Positions 8,381 to 18,000 of a stretch of 33,870 nt of DNA are shown piece by piece (positions within the stretch are counted from its first letter, which is position 1; the number at the start of each line of letters is the position of its first letter). The position numbers were made by a program, and so were the translations under genes. The stretch is from Strigomonas culicis (taxonomy: Eukaryota; Euglenozoa; Kinetoplastea; Trypanosomatida; Trypanosomatidae). The notes under the pieces were generated by a model, which saw only the letters and a program-made list of their open reading frames with translations, made no database searches and was not told the DNA's origin. The stretch lies in the NCBI GenBank assembly GCA_000482145.1, contig AUXH01000156.1:1-33870 (forward strand), read 5' to 3'.

Positions 8381-8419
8381 CTGCATTCGATGAGACAAGA
8401 GAGAGGAGGAGGGAAGGAG
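8381..8419 (-). promoter_or_regulatory. Trans-splice acceptor for the TFIIF-like candidate
   Basis: Complement of 8391-8419 is pyrimidine-rich; the first AG is at 8382-8381. The 140-base leader has no ATG before 8240. The remaining spacer to 8663 is A-rich, with runs at 8547-8567 and 8632-8657, and shows no other element. Confidence 0.5.
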
Positions 8420-8663
8420 ATGCTAGCCCGTAAGTTACGGATCCGCAAAGTCAGAAACGAAGGAGGTCACTTTGATCCGCGAAATGAAGAGTATACACTC
8501 ATAAGCAGTTTTGAAATATCAGAACGGTGTTCCTCAAGAACCACAAAAAAAAGAAAAAGAAAAAGAAGCACACATACGAATACATTCAAAACTGAGCGAC
8601 TGCGCAAAAAGTAGCGTGTCACAACAATAGACAAAAAAAAAGTGAAGGAAAAAAAAAGGACGT

Positions 8664-10010
8664 CTACGCCAGCGACTGGATGGCCGCCAGTAGGTCCTCC
8701 CACACGATCCCCTTCCCCTTGTGGCACTTTACGTAGCGGCAGTCGTGCGCGCAGCTCTCCACCGCCGCCTCGTCCGCAAGGGAGTCCCCCACGTGCAGGT
8801 GCGTGATGTCGTCCGAGGAGAAGTTTGCGCCGCGCGCCTCCGCCCCCCGCTCCCCCGGCATGGCCCGGATGGACGCCAGCGTGCGCTGCACGCAGGCATG
8901 CAGGCCGGCCGGCGACGGCTTCCCTGCGCCGATGGTCTGCGCAACGACGAAGGGCCGCATGAGGAGCGGCCCCTCCGCCTCCGTGTTCATCAGCAGGTCC
9001 TCCATGATGTTCACCACGCGCTCGTCCGAGTTCGTCACGATGAAGGGCGGCGTCAGCAGCAGCGGCGGCCGCGGCAGGTGCTGGCCCCGCTCCGCGGGCC
9101 GCAGGTACGGCGGCAGCGGCGCGGCGGCCCCTGCGGCTCCGAGGGAGTCCGACGGCGCGCGGTGGTACTCTTGCTGCAGGCGCCACGTGCGCAGGTTTTG
9201 CAGGGTGCGGTAGCCCTCCGGCAGCCAGTGGTACCCGCTCGCCGACCCGAAGCGCCGGCAGATGGTGTCGTGCAGGAACTGCATGAAGGGGCTGTCTTGC
9301 TGCAGCAGGGCACTCTCCACGTAGGGGCTCGCCGCCGGCTCGAGCACCTTCGTGTGGGCGATGTGCGCGCGCATCTCCGCGTACAGCAGCGCGCGGCACT
9401 CGTCCGCGCGGCCGGCGTCGGGCGTGAAGGGCGCGGACGGGGACGCCACCGCTGACGCGGCCGACGGAGAGCGCGGAGGGGACGGGGAGGGAGGGACCGC
9501 GGCCTCCCCCAGGCGGTAAACCTTCTCCTCCGCGTAGACGCGCGACAGCACCACCGCCCAGAACCGCTCCACGGACGCGGCGGTCATGCCACCCATCGGC
9601 ACCTCCTCGTACGAGCGCCACGGCGCCGCATCCTCCGGCAGCGACGGCACGGCGCTGTCGCCGAGCCGGCTGCGCAGTTCGAAGAGCCCGGTCATCTGGC
9701 GCCGCGCCTCCTCTCGGATGATCTCACCGGAGATGCGTCTGAACTCACTGTCGTCCGCAAGAAGCAGCTCCGCTCCCCGCTGCCAGGCCTGCCGGACCTC
9801 GTCGCTGCTGGGGCCGACCCGGCCGGCGCCGCTCTGCACCATGGCCGCAAACGCGTTCGCAAAGGCAGAGGGGGCGGCGCCGCCAGGCGGCGCCAGGTGC
9901 GACACCACAAAGTCCACGAGGGCCTTTCGGTACTGCGACCCAATACCGCCATGTACGGACATGACGGTATTCATCGCGTCGAAGCTGATGACAAGAAGTC
10001 GAGTGTGCAT
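8664..10010 (-). CDS. HAD-superfamily hydrolase-like protein with divergent motif I
   Basis: The product is 448 residues from ATG 10010-10008. It carries the HAD order of motifs: VISFDAMNT (motif I, Asp11), FIVTNSDER (motif II, Thr326), GAGKPSP (motif III, Lys364) and HLHVGDSLADE (motif IV, Asp409 and Asp413). The layout recalls the HDHD3 / haloacid-dehalogenase-like group. In phosphatases motif I reads DxDx(T/V); here the second Asp is Met13, as HDHD3 proteins also lack it, so phosphomonoesterase activity is doubtful. The cap region between motifs I and II is about 310 residues, far longer than usual, and contains a Ser/Pro/Ala insertion (about 173-198) and a second low-complexity segment (288-316). 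The substrate is unknown. The fold assignment is good; catalysis is uncertain. Confidence 0.85.
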   Translation of the reverse strand: MHTRLLVISFDAMNTVMSVHGGIGSQYRKALVDFVVSHLAPPGGAAPSAFANAFAAMVQSGAGRVGPSSDEVRQAWQRGAELLLADDSEFRRISGEIIREEARRQMTGLFELRSRLGDSAVPSLPEDAAPWRSYEEVPMGGMTAASVERFWAVVLSRVYAEEKVYRLGEAAVPPSPSPPRSPSAASAVASPSAPFTPDAGRADECRALLYAEMRAHIAHTKVLEPAASPYVESALLQQDSPFMQFLHDTICRRFGSASGYHWLPEGYRTLQNLRTWRLQQEYHRAPSDSLGAAGAAAPLPPYLRPAERGQHLPRPPLLLTPPFIVTNSDERVVNIMEDLLMNTEAEGPLLMRPFVVAQTIGAGKPSPAGLHACVQRTLASIRAMPGERGAEARGANFSSDDITHLHVGDSLADEAAVESCAHDCRYVKCHKGKGIVWEDLLAAIQSLA

Positions 10011-10050
10011 GTTTTTGAATTACTATATTTTTGATTACGGTTTCTACGTG

Positions 10051-10086
10051 TCACTGCGATAGGCGTGAGAGATTCGATTGTCTCAT
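10051..10086 (-). promoter_or_regulatory. Short upstream ORF in the HAD gene leader
   Basis: If the acceptor at 10117-10116 is used, the leader contains one ATG before the main start. It opens an 11-codon frame (MRQSNLSRLSQ) that stops at 10053-10051, 40 bases short of the main ATG. Other predicted leaders in this window contain no upstream ATG. Use of a more proximal AG would remove it. Confidence 0.4.
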
Positions 10087-10115
10087 AAATAAGGATTGTG
10101 ATGAAGTATAGTTCT

Positions 10116-10165
10116 CTTGAAATAAAAAAAAGCAAAGGGGAAAAAAAAAAGCAACCGCAAGGAAG
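10116..10165 (-). promoter_or_regulatory. Trans-splice acceptor for the HAD gene
   Basis: Two minus-strand T runs and a C-rich run (complement of 10120-10165) precede AG at 10117-10116, giving a leader of about 105 bases. The remaining spacer, to 10555, is A/T-rich and likely the 3' UTR of the deacetylase-like gene; I see nothing further in it. Confidence 0.5.
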
Positions 10166-10555
10166 CGGATAAAGGTATACTACGTTATCTTCCTGTGAAC
10201 AGGTAGGAGAAAAGAAAAATGAGGAGTTAGAGGCGAAGTAAATCAAGCAAGGCAACAGTGGCAAGCAACGAGAAGTTCAGCAGATCCACATCACATACAT
10301 GTATGTATCTCTCCTTATATGAGATTTACAAGGTACAGCAACGCTAATTAGCACAACGGTAAAAAAAAAAAGGAAAAGTTGTGAGTGATAAATGTTTGAA
10401 ACAAAAAGGGTATACAGAAGCACGAAGAACCATATCCACCGCCTCATGCCTACACTAGATTTACATCTGGAAGAAACCGACGTGTGTGCCTCAAACACAT
10501 GTGCACGTCATGCCGCTCCATCGCTTGCTGCCGCCCTCGCCCTCCATCCTTTCCA

Positions 10556-12241
10556 TCAGCTGTCCATATGCAACAGGGGGACACTGATGCGGCGGGGCGC
10601 CTCCGGTGAGGTATTCAGCACACCCGCACCGCTCGCCCGGCGTGTTCTAGCGGCCTCCTTCAGCTTCACGTACTTGGCGTAGTACGGGTTGTCCGGGCCG
10701 AGCTCGCTCAGCCGCGGCACGCACGCCGGCGGCAGCCCATGCATAAGGAAGCAGCCCCCGTAGCGTGTGAAGAACTGGCTGCTGTCCGGCACCGGCACAC
10801 CGACATCCACCATCCACGGCGACGCGGCGTAGCGCGCCTCGGGCGGGGCGCCGTCGCGGCGCGCGGCCGCGCAGCTCAGCACGTCGCGCGTCACGACGGC
10901 GCTCAGCCGCGCGGTGCTCGTGTCAACGGCGCCGCCGCCGCCGCCAAGCACCAGCAGCCGCAGCCGCCGCTCGTCCACGAAGTCGACCACGAGCCGCGCG
11001 ACGGACTGCAGCCCGGCGACGGTGAGGTTCAGCCGCCCCAGCGGGTCGCCCTGCAGCCCGTCTGCGCCGCAGACGAGCACCACCGCCCCGACCGTGTCCC
11101 CGAGGACGTGCATCGCGGCCCGTATCGCGTGGCGCGCGAGCGGCACGTACAGCGTGTCCGTCGCCCCGGGCGGCAGCGGCAGGTTGAACACCGTGTCGGC
11201 CTCCCCGCCGGCCGCGGCCGCGGCACCCGACACGCCCCGCGTGTGGATGGAGAGGCAGAAAAAGTCCGGGTCCTTCCGCAGCGTGGACTCCGTCCCGTCG
11301 CCGGGGTGGGCGCCGAGGTCGACAAGGAGGACCTTGTTCTGCTCCGGGGGGAGGCCCCGCTGCAGCGCGCGCGCGCCGAGCGCCACATCGTTCACGTAGC
11401 AGAAGTCCGCCGCGCTGCTGCGTCGCGCGCGGTGCCGGCCGCCGAACCAGTGCAGCGCCGCCATGCGCTCGCTGCGCGGCGCCGCGTCCGCGGGGAGGCG
11501 GCCCTCCTCCCTGCCCAGCAGCCACCGCACCGCGTGGAGGGTCCCCGCGACGGCAGTCGTCACGGAGCGCCAGAGCCCGACGAAGGGCCGCGCGTCGCCG
11601 ACGAGGCCGTAGTCCGCGTCGGTCGGCACGGCCAGTAGGTGCGGCAGGCCGCGCAGTGGAGGCAGCTCGACCGCCGCGCAGCCGGCGCTGGACACCGCAC
11701 TGGAGCAGCCGGAGGGCGGGTGCGACGCGGCCAGCGGCCCGCCGACCGCCTCCGCGAGCCGCGGTGGCGTGCCCGCGTCCGCACGCGCGTGGGCGCCGCC
11801 CTCGTCCACCGCCGAGAGGGTTTCCCGCACCTTGAGGAAGTTGATGTACGCCGGCTCGTGGGTGTCGGCCGTCATCTCCTCCACCCCCACGTTCGGGAAG
11901 CGCTGGTTGTGCCAGTAAAAAATGGCGCTCGGCGGCGCCGCGGCGGGCGGGCTGCCGCCGCCACTCCACAGCGCATAGCGCTCGACGAGCTCCGGCTGCA
12001 GCGGCGCCACATGCAGCTCCTGCTGGACGTACTGGTAGGGGGAGGCCACCGTGCCACTGGTGGGGGCCTCGGCGCAGGTGATGAAGGGCGCGCACGCGTA
12101 GTGAAGTACGAGGTCCGCCAGCAGGCGGTTGCGCTCCGCATTAGGGGGATGCGCACTGTCATCGACGTTCGCGCCCATGAAGATGCCGACGGTCGGGCCT
12201 CCGACGGAGGACTTCGGGGCGGGGTCTTGAGCGGAGTACAT
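10556..12241 (-). CDS. Histone-deacetylase-fold protein, probably catalytically altered
   Basis: The product is 561 residues from ATG 12241-12239 (MYSAQD); the upstream frame to 12415 has no better start and encodes the pyrimidine tract. Class I HDAC landmarks are present: HRARRSSAADFCYVNDVALG (270-289), VLLVDLGAHPGDGTE (304-318), FFCLSIH (327-333), CGADGLQGDPLGRLNLT (391-407) and VLGGGG (431-436). Against human HDAC1, the first catalytic His is kept (His270) but the second is Arg271. The zinc-ligand Asp of DIDIHH is Gly310 while the next ligand His312 remains, the charge-relay His is Pro313, and the third ligand Asp394 remains. The transition-state Tyr after GGGG is Gly437. An insertion of roughly 70 residues (about 147-220) separates the N-terminal part from the core. 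Trypanosomatids have four class I/II deacetylases; this is likely one of the divergent ones. Zinc-dependent deacetylation looks unlikely; a structural or reader role is inference. Confidence 0.9.
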   Translation of the reverse strand: MYSAQDPAPKSSVGGPTVGIFMGANVDDSAHPPNAERNRLLADLVLHYACAPFITCAEAPTSGTVASPYQYVQQELHVAPLQPELVERYALWSGGGSPPAAAPPSAIFYWHNQRFPNVGVEEMTADTHEPAYINFLKVRETLSAVDEGGAHARADAGTPPRLAEAVGGPLAASHPPSGCSSAVSSAGCAAVELPPLRGLPHLLAVPTDADYGLVGDARPFVGLWRSVTTAVAGTLHAVRWLLGREEGRLPADAAPRSERMAALHWFGGRHRARRSSAADFCYVNDVALGARALQRGLPPEQNKVLLVDLGAHPGDGTESTLRKDPDFFCLSIHTRGVSGAAAAAGGEADTVFNLPLPPGATDTLYVPLARHAIRAAMHVLGDTVGAVVLVCGADGLQGDPLGRLNLTVAGLQSVARLVVDFVDERRLRLLVLGGGGGAVDTSTARLSAVVTRDVLSCAAARRDGAPPEARYAASPWMVDVGVPVPDSSQFFTRYGGCFLMHGLPPACVPRLSELGPDNPYYAKYVKLKEAARTRRASGAGVLNTSPEAPRRISVPLLHMDS

Positions 12242-12262
12242 ACGAAAAACGTATTCTTCTTG

Positions 12263-12319
12263 CTGTAAAATAACAACAAAAAAGAGAAAAGAAAAAGGAG
12301 GAGAGGGCAAGCCCAACGG
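12263..12319 (-). promoter_or_regulatory. Trans-splice acceptor for the deacetylase-like gene
   Basis: A strong pyrimidine tract (complement of about 12270-12312) is followed by AG at 12264-12263, leaving a 21-base leader with no ATG. This places the start at 12241. Confidence 0.65.
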
Positions 12320-12454
12320 TATACATATTTTTGCTTGTGTGCGTGCGCACCGTAGTAGCAGGACAGAGACACGTAGTGCTGAAGAAGATATGAATCGGGA
12401 AGAGAGGTCCCCCACGACGGTTACGTAGTTATGTTACAAACGCCTGCGCGGGGC

Positions 12455-14242
12455 TCAAAAGAGCTCATCCAATAGGTTGTCCTTCTCCATCATCATGAGC
12501 TTGAGTGAAAAGCGGTTCCGTTCCATCACCACCTCCACACTTTCCCTCAGCGACACCTCACGCGTGCCGTACAGATAGAGCCACCCGACCGGCTCCCCCA
12601 GCGTGTTCTGATCCTCCTCGTTGAAGTCCTCGTTGCCGCCGCAGCACACCGTGTGGATGTGGTACTCGCGCCGCAGCGTCGCGAGCACGGCCGCGGGCGC
12701 CGCCTCGCCGGGGGCTAGCTCCTCCTCCGGTGGCAACAGCACGCACGTGTGAGCGGTGAGGCCCGGCACGGGGCTGACGTACACGTAGTCGAAGCGGTTG
12801 GACGGCACATGGTAGGAGTAGGAGAGGCGCGACCGGCGCTGCCTGCCGCGACGCGCCGGCATCCCACTGCAGAGGTCGAAGCGCACGAGCCGCGCGCCCG
12901 CGGCGGGGTCGTAGGCGCGGAGGGAGATCTGGCTGCGGACCAGGTCGGGGCAGGTGCAGAGGCGCGTCCAGACGCCCGTCGCGAGGTCGTAGCGCCGCAG
13001 CGTGGGCGCCATCGGCCGGCCGTCCGCGAACCCGTCCGTGTAGTAGAGGCTGCCGAGCGCCTGCTGACCGGCCCGGCGGGCCGCGGGCGTCACCTCCCGC
13101 CGCACGTCCGCGACGAGCAGGCCCTTGAACTGCGCGCGCGGCGCCGCGCCGTACTGCGGCAGCTCCTCCAGCGCCGCCGAGGGGAGCCACACACGGTAGA
13201 GCGTGTTGGTCAGGCGGCGCGTGAAGTCGAGCCCGCCGAAGCCGTACAGGACGGCGGAGGCGGCCGCCGGGCTGGCCGCGTCGCTGCAGCCGCTGTTGCT
13301 CCACGCGACGGCCGCACAGAAGCGCGGCGGCATGAGGCTCTCCACCTGGTGCCACGCGCGCCCGCGCAGACAGTAGTACATGTCCGTCGTGGCGAGCGCG
13401 TCCCCGTGGGCCCAGTAGCAGCCCCCGACCACGTAGAGACGGTGGTCGTGGTACAGCAGGTGGTGCCCGTGGCGCGTGCGTGGCGCGACGCTGTGCACAA
13501 TCGGCTCCCACCGCAGCGCGCGCGTGTTCCGCTTGCCCCTCACCGGCGCCGTGTCGCGCAGCGAGGTCGTCACGCGCGCCTCCTCGTGCCGGTGGTGCGC
13601 GCTGTACGTCTCGTCAAAGAGCGACGGCGTCGCCGTGCTGTGGGCCGCGACGGAGCCGGCCTCGCCGCCGCGCGTGCCGGGCAGCAGCTCCGCACGCAGC
13701 GGCGCAACAGCGGCGGCCGCCGCTCCACCCTCGGCCTCGTCCGCCTCTGCCGCCCCACGGTCGGAGGACGCGGACGACGACGAGGGCGTCGACGGCGGCG
13801 CGCTGTGGTACCCCTCATCGTAGTAGTGCCGGCGGTCGTCTGTTGGGGCGGGGTCGCTGCCATCCGACGGGGAGCTTGCACCGTCGCACGTGGAGGAGGC
13901 GCTGGACGTGACGTCCGGCGCGGGGTGCGGGCCGGCCGCGGCCGAGGCGACCAACTGCAGCCTGTGCAGCTGGTGCAGCTTGCGGCGCGAGAAGGCGGCG
14001 GCGAGTGTGCCCTGCGCGGCGCGCCGCTCCTGCGCCTCCGCCCGCCGCACGCCGCGCGCGACTTCGGCGAGGCGCATCACGTACAGCGGGCACTGCGAGC
14101 CCTCGCGGCGTATCACCAGCGACAGCTCCGCGGATGGCGGCCATCCGCCGAACTGCACCACGGCATCCAGCGGAGGGCAGTAGCACGCGGCATGGCCGCT
14201 GCGCCGGAGGTTGGTATCAAAGCCATAATGGATGGACTGCAT
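12455..14242 (-). CDS. Kelch-repeat-type protein
   Basis: The product is 595 residues from ATG 14242-14240 (MQSIHYGFD). Several kelch-like blades are visible: ACYCPPLDAVVQFGGWPP (about 19-36), then, after a disordered Ser/Ala/Asp-rich region (about 95-235), RHGHHLLYHDHRLYVVGGC with a following Trp (GRAWHQVESLMPPRFCAAVAW), and AVLYGFGGLDFTRRLTNTLY. Later, LRRYDLATGVWTRLCTCPD supplies a typical kelch Trp. The GG doublets and spaced Tyr/Trp are diagnostic of beta-propeller blades. No BTB or F-box domain is seen. The C-terminus (VVMERNRFSLKLMMMEKDNLLDELF) is a likely helix. A scaffold or protein-binding role is usual for this fold, but the partner is unknown. Confidence 0.85.
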   Translation of the reverse strand: MQSIHYGFDTNLRRSGHAACYCPPLDAVVQFGGWPPSAELSLVIRREGSQCPLYVMRLAEVARGVRRAEAQERRAAQGTLAAAFSRRKLHQLHRLQLVASAAAGPHPAPDVTSSASSTCDGASSPSDGSDPAPTDDRRHYYDEGYHSAPPSTPSSSSASSDRGAAEADEAEGGAAAAAVAPLRAELLPGTRGGEAGSVAAHSTATPSLFDETYSAHHRHEEARVTTSLRDTAPVRGKRNTRALRWEPIVHSVAPRTRHGHHLLYHDHRLYVVGGCYWAHGDALATTDMYYCLRGRAWHQVESLMPPRFCAAVAWSNSGCSDAASPAAASAVLYGFGGLDFTRRLTNTLYRVWLPSAALEELPQYGAAPRAQFKGLLVADVRREVTPAARRAGQQALGSLYYTDGFADGRPMAPTLRRYDLATGVWTRLCTCPDLVRSQISLRAYDPAAGARLVRFDLCSGMPARRGRQRRSRLSYSYHVPSNRFDYVYVSPVPGLTAHTCVLLPPEEELAPGEAAPAAVLATLRREYHIHTVCCGGNEDFNEEDQNTLGEPVGWLYLYGTREVSLRESVEVVMERNRFSLKLMMMEKDNLLDELF

Positions 14243-14315
14243 GCGGTTGGATCGGGTAAGGGGCTAGCAAAAGGGAAGAAAAAAAGAAGCCAAGCCACTT
14301 TGATAGAATAATGTA

Positions 14316-14395
14316 CTACAGAGAAGGCAGAGAGTATTAAAAATAAAAAAACAATAAAGAGAAAGAGGGAGAGGAAGATTGAGAAAAAAAGACGA
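14316..14395 (-). promoter_or_regulatory. Trans-splice acceptor for the kelch gene
   Basis: Pyrimidine-rich DNA (complement of about 14322-14395) precedes AG at 14317-14316. The 73-base leader has no ATG. A closer pyrimidine run lies at 14268-14289 (complement). Confidence 0.5.
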
Positions 14396-14526
14396 CAATA
14401 TGGTGCGAGTCTTTAGAAGGGTTCCAACACGCGTTCATACACTTGCATGGTCAACGAAAAAAACAAAAGTAAAAAGGCATGAAAAGACTCTTATACGTGG
14501 TTTGGATGTATATGTATATATGTATA

Positions 14527-14562
14527 ATATATATATATATATATATATATATTATTATTATT
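14527..14562. repeat. (AT)n/(ATT)n microsatellite
   Basis: About 13 AT units are followed by four ATT units. It lies in the longest spacer of the window (14243-15096, 854 bases), which is strongly AT-rich and probably forms the 3' UTR of the giant gene. A TG-rich stretch (14995-15050) is also present. I see no RNA gene, promoter or open frame worth reporting there. Confidence 0.9.
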
Positions 14563-15096
14563 CGTTACTAGACGTATGCATGAGGGAAAAAACTTCTAAA
14601 TAAGACAGAATATACGCAATGTTGCATGCATGAGCGTATATATACATTGTGTCAATCGAGCATGAATGACGAATTGTAAAAGGGAAGAGAAATTTAACAT
14701 AGAGAATTTGTTCGCTTTAATAAACTGCAATCGATGTATATTAGAGAGTATTAGACACCTATTTGACACTTATTTTATACTTCATTTCGATTCTCGTTCA
14801 TTATTTAGCCTGATTTAGATAATTATTATTTACTACATTCGATATGCATACATAAGGATGTACATATATACCAGAAGAAGAGCTTCACAACAACAAGAAT
14901 ACATCCGTTAAAGTAGAATATAAAAAGAAGTACAAGCTGTTTCTTTTGTTCCTTTTCACCTGTTTGGCATATGTCTCTCTATTTCATGAGTATACATGTG
15001 TGTGAATGTGTGTGAGTGTGAGTGTGTATGTATGGGGTATGGACGTGTGTGCGTGTAGGTAAAGGTATAGATGAGCTAGGCAAAGAATATGCCAGC

Positions 15097-18000
15097 TCAC
15101 TCCACTTTTCGATGTACATAACTGCGCCACGCCTCCTGAATCAGCGAGGCCGCCTCTTGCTCCACGATGCTCGTCCGCAGCAAGCGCCGATGCGACGTGG
15201 TCAGGTCCGTCGTGGGGCCGTCGGCCGACGCAGCCAGGCGCGTCGAGCCGCCCACCACCGCCGCGGTGCCCGACCGGCGCCGGAGAGAGAGCTCATCCCG
15301 CGCAGTTCCGTGGTCCGTATAGGTGCGGGTGGAGGCGGTGCTGCGGTTTTGGTGGGCGTGGCTCTTCGGGGAGGAGGGCCCGGTGTGAGGGCTCGCGCTT
15401 GCACTCGTGTTGGACGTCAGTATCTCGCTCATATACACCGGCAGCGCGGTCGTATTGCCCGTGTAGATGGGGGTGGGGTCCGATGTCGCGCTCGTCGTCG
15501 CGTGGCTGATCGGCGCGTCATCGCTGCACTGCAGCGGCGACTGCGGCAGCGCGGGGGCCGCGGCGTGCGCGCCCCCCACCGTCCGCTCGTGCGGCGGCAG
15601 CGGGTCCGCAGAGACGGCCAGCGGCGCGCCCGTCTTGTACCGGTGCGCGCCGCCGACGGCTGGCACACTGGGCGGGAACATGTGCAGCGCGACGGAGTTC
15701 GGCGACGTTCGGGAGGGCACGTCGGTGGACGTGTTGACCGCGGGGATCTCCACGGCGAAGCAGTACTTCTCGCTCCCCGCGCCGCGCATCCTGCTGCTCG
15801 TGACGCTGCTGCTGAGGCCGCTCGCCGCCGGCACCGTGGAGATGACGGAGTACGGGTTCGAGGACAGGGGGGCACAGCGCTTGTCGCTGCTGACGCCGAT
15901 GAGCTTGCGGAGGTCCCCCGTCGACGGGCCCCGCACCTCCGACGCCAGTAGTGGGTCGTACGTCTGCGTATTGCTGAAGGAGCGGTAGGCCGGGCCGGTG
16001 CTGCTGCCGCCGACGCCGTCGTCCAGCACCACGCGGTCCAGCCGCCTCGCGCTGCTGTTCGTGTTGCTGCTGGTGCTGCTCTGCATGATGGTGGTTGGAA
16101 GGGGCTGCAGCTCCAAGGGAGCGGCCGCCTCGGAGGGGTTCGCCACCTTCACGGTGTTCGCGTGGCGCAACACCGCATCGGCAAGTGGCGCATCGGTGGC
16201 GTGGCCGGGGACGTGCGGCGGGGGCGGCACGGCAGGGTCACTCATGCCCGCTGCGCCGTCCGCCGCCGCCGAGGCGCGTCGTGGCGGACGCCTCTCCTGT
16301 TCTAACACCGCCGCCTCCACGTCACCGGTGGCGCCGGGCACGGCGGGGGCCGCGCTCTCCACCCGCAAGGCAAACGTGTACTCTCTCCCTCGGCCGTCAT
16401 TAGAGCCGCCCGACGTGCGGGACGTGCTTCTAGTCCACCGTGGGGTGCCACCGCGCGCCTCTGGTCCGACCTCGGCCTCCGCCGCGGAGGCGGCGCCGGG
16501 CGGCGCGTACGTGTACCGCCGCGGCGGTCCGCCCATCGCGCCGTCCGACGCCGCCGGCGGTGCGGGGACGTAGAAGTGGACGAAGCGCTTGTGCGTGGAG
16601 GTGCTCGTGGAGCTGTCCGTCATGGTGTGGTTCGGGTGCCGCGACGCGGTGTTGGGGCTGCTGTGCTCGCGGCCGTCGCGGCGCACAAGCGCGGCGGGGC
16701 CGACGCCGTATTTCAGCCCGCCGCTGTCGTCGCCGCGCGGGAGGTCGGTGCGCACCGCTTGCTCCGGCGCGTGCGAGCGGAGCTCGCCGAACAGCTGGGT
16801 GTCCGGCGACGACCTCGCGCTCCCGCTCGACGCGGCCTCGCTCCTCGGGCGCGACCGCACGCTGGGGCTGGTGCTGTCGGCCCGCAGCGTCGCGTGCTTC
16901 TCCCGCGGCGTCGCGTCCAGCGGCAGCACCGTGATCCCGAGCGGCACCTCCGCCACCCGCAGCACCGCGCTTGGGGTGGGAGCGTCTTCCTCACGCGGTT
17001 CGCCCTGGCCTCCTTCCTCCGTGGGCTGTGGGGCGCCCTCAGGGTGTACGGGGGGTGGTGCAGCGTCGTGCTGGCCGGTGGCGACGAAAAGCTGGTGTAT
17101 GACTGCCTCGGCCATCGGTGTCTCTATATCTGCCTCCGGGCTAGCTCCGTGGTCAGTGAACGGGCTACCATCTGACACCTCTGTGGGGCGTGGCGTTCTT
17201 GTATGGCCGCGGGGCTCGAGGGGCGCCGACGATGGCGGTGAGGACGGAGCAGTGGAAGAGGCAGCGGAAGAGCCCCGCGCACTCGGCACGTGTGCCGTTG
17301 GTAACTCTGGCGCCTCGGGGGCATGGCGGTCCGCCATCCTTCCGTCAGCCGGAGGCGGTGACAGGGCCGTGGAAGGACCAGTCGACGCGGCCACGACTTC
17401 TCGGAGGTCCTCATGATTACGACCTTCTGAAGAATACTTTCGCACAATAAACTCAGTAACCATGCGGTGCTCATGCGGTGGGGACGCTGATGAAGAACGA
17501 CTGCGGTGGGGTGTCGTCGATGTCTTCTCCACCGATGGACGGCGCAGAGGTGTCGACGACGGTGAGGCCCTTTTCGTGGACTGCGATCCCCGGCGACCTT
17601 GTGGGCCGTCCGACTCCGGTCCGCGGTCTCCGGACTGGCTGCGGCGCACCAGCTGCTGCAGCTCCTCCTCCAGCACCGTCTTGATAAGCAGCCGCATGTC
17701 CTGCCGCACGCCCTCGCTCTCTCTCGCAGGTGCTGGAAGCGGCGTCGCGTGGTGGGCCGTCTCCGTGGGGGGCACGTGGGGGTGAGAAGCTGGCTCGCCT
17801 GCCCTCCCGTCCCGGTCGGGCGTCCACGTGGACGAGCTGTCCATCCCCAACCGCTCCTCGGGGGTGCTGGAAGACGACGATGACGCAGCCACGGGAGGCG
17901 ACTTCGCTAACTTCCTAGCCGCTCCGACATCAGGGGGGAGACAGTCCGCGGGGACGTCCACTGGCGCCTCCGCGCCCCTACCGCGCGGCATCGCAGCCTG

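Noticed and set aside
10739..12268. Two long plus-strand frames opposite the deacetylase-like gene
   Set aside because: The minus strand carries clear HDAC motifs through the same bases.
12749..14311. 520-codon plus-strand frame
   Set aside because: Antisense of the kelch gene; it reads Arg/Val/Ala-rich without motifs.
14243..15096. Strand-switch region or centromere-like AT-rich island
   Set aside because: Genes on both sides are on the same strand, and the length and composition suit a long 3' UTR with microsatellites.
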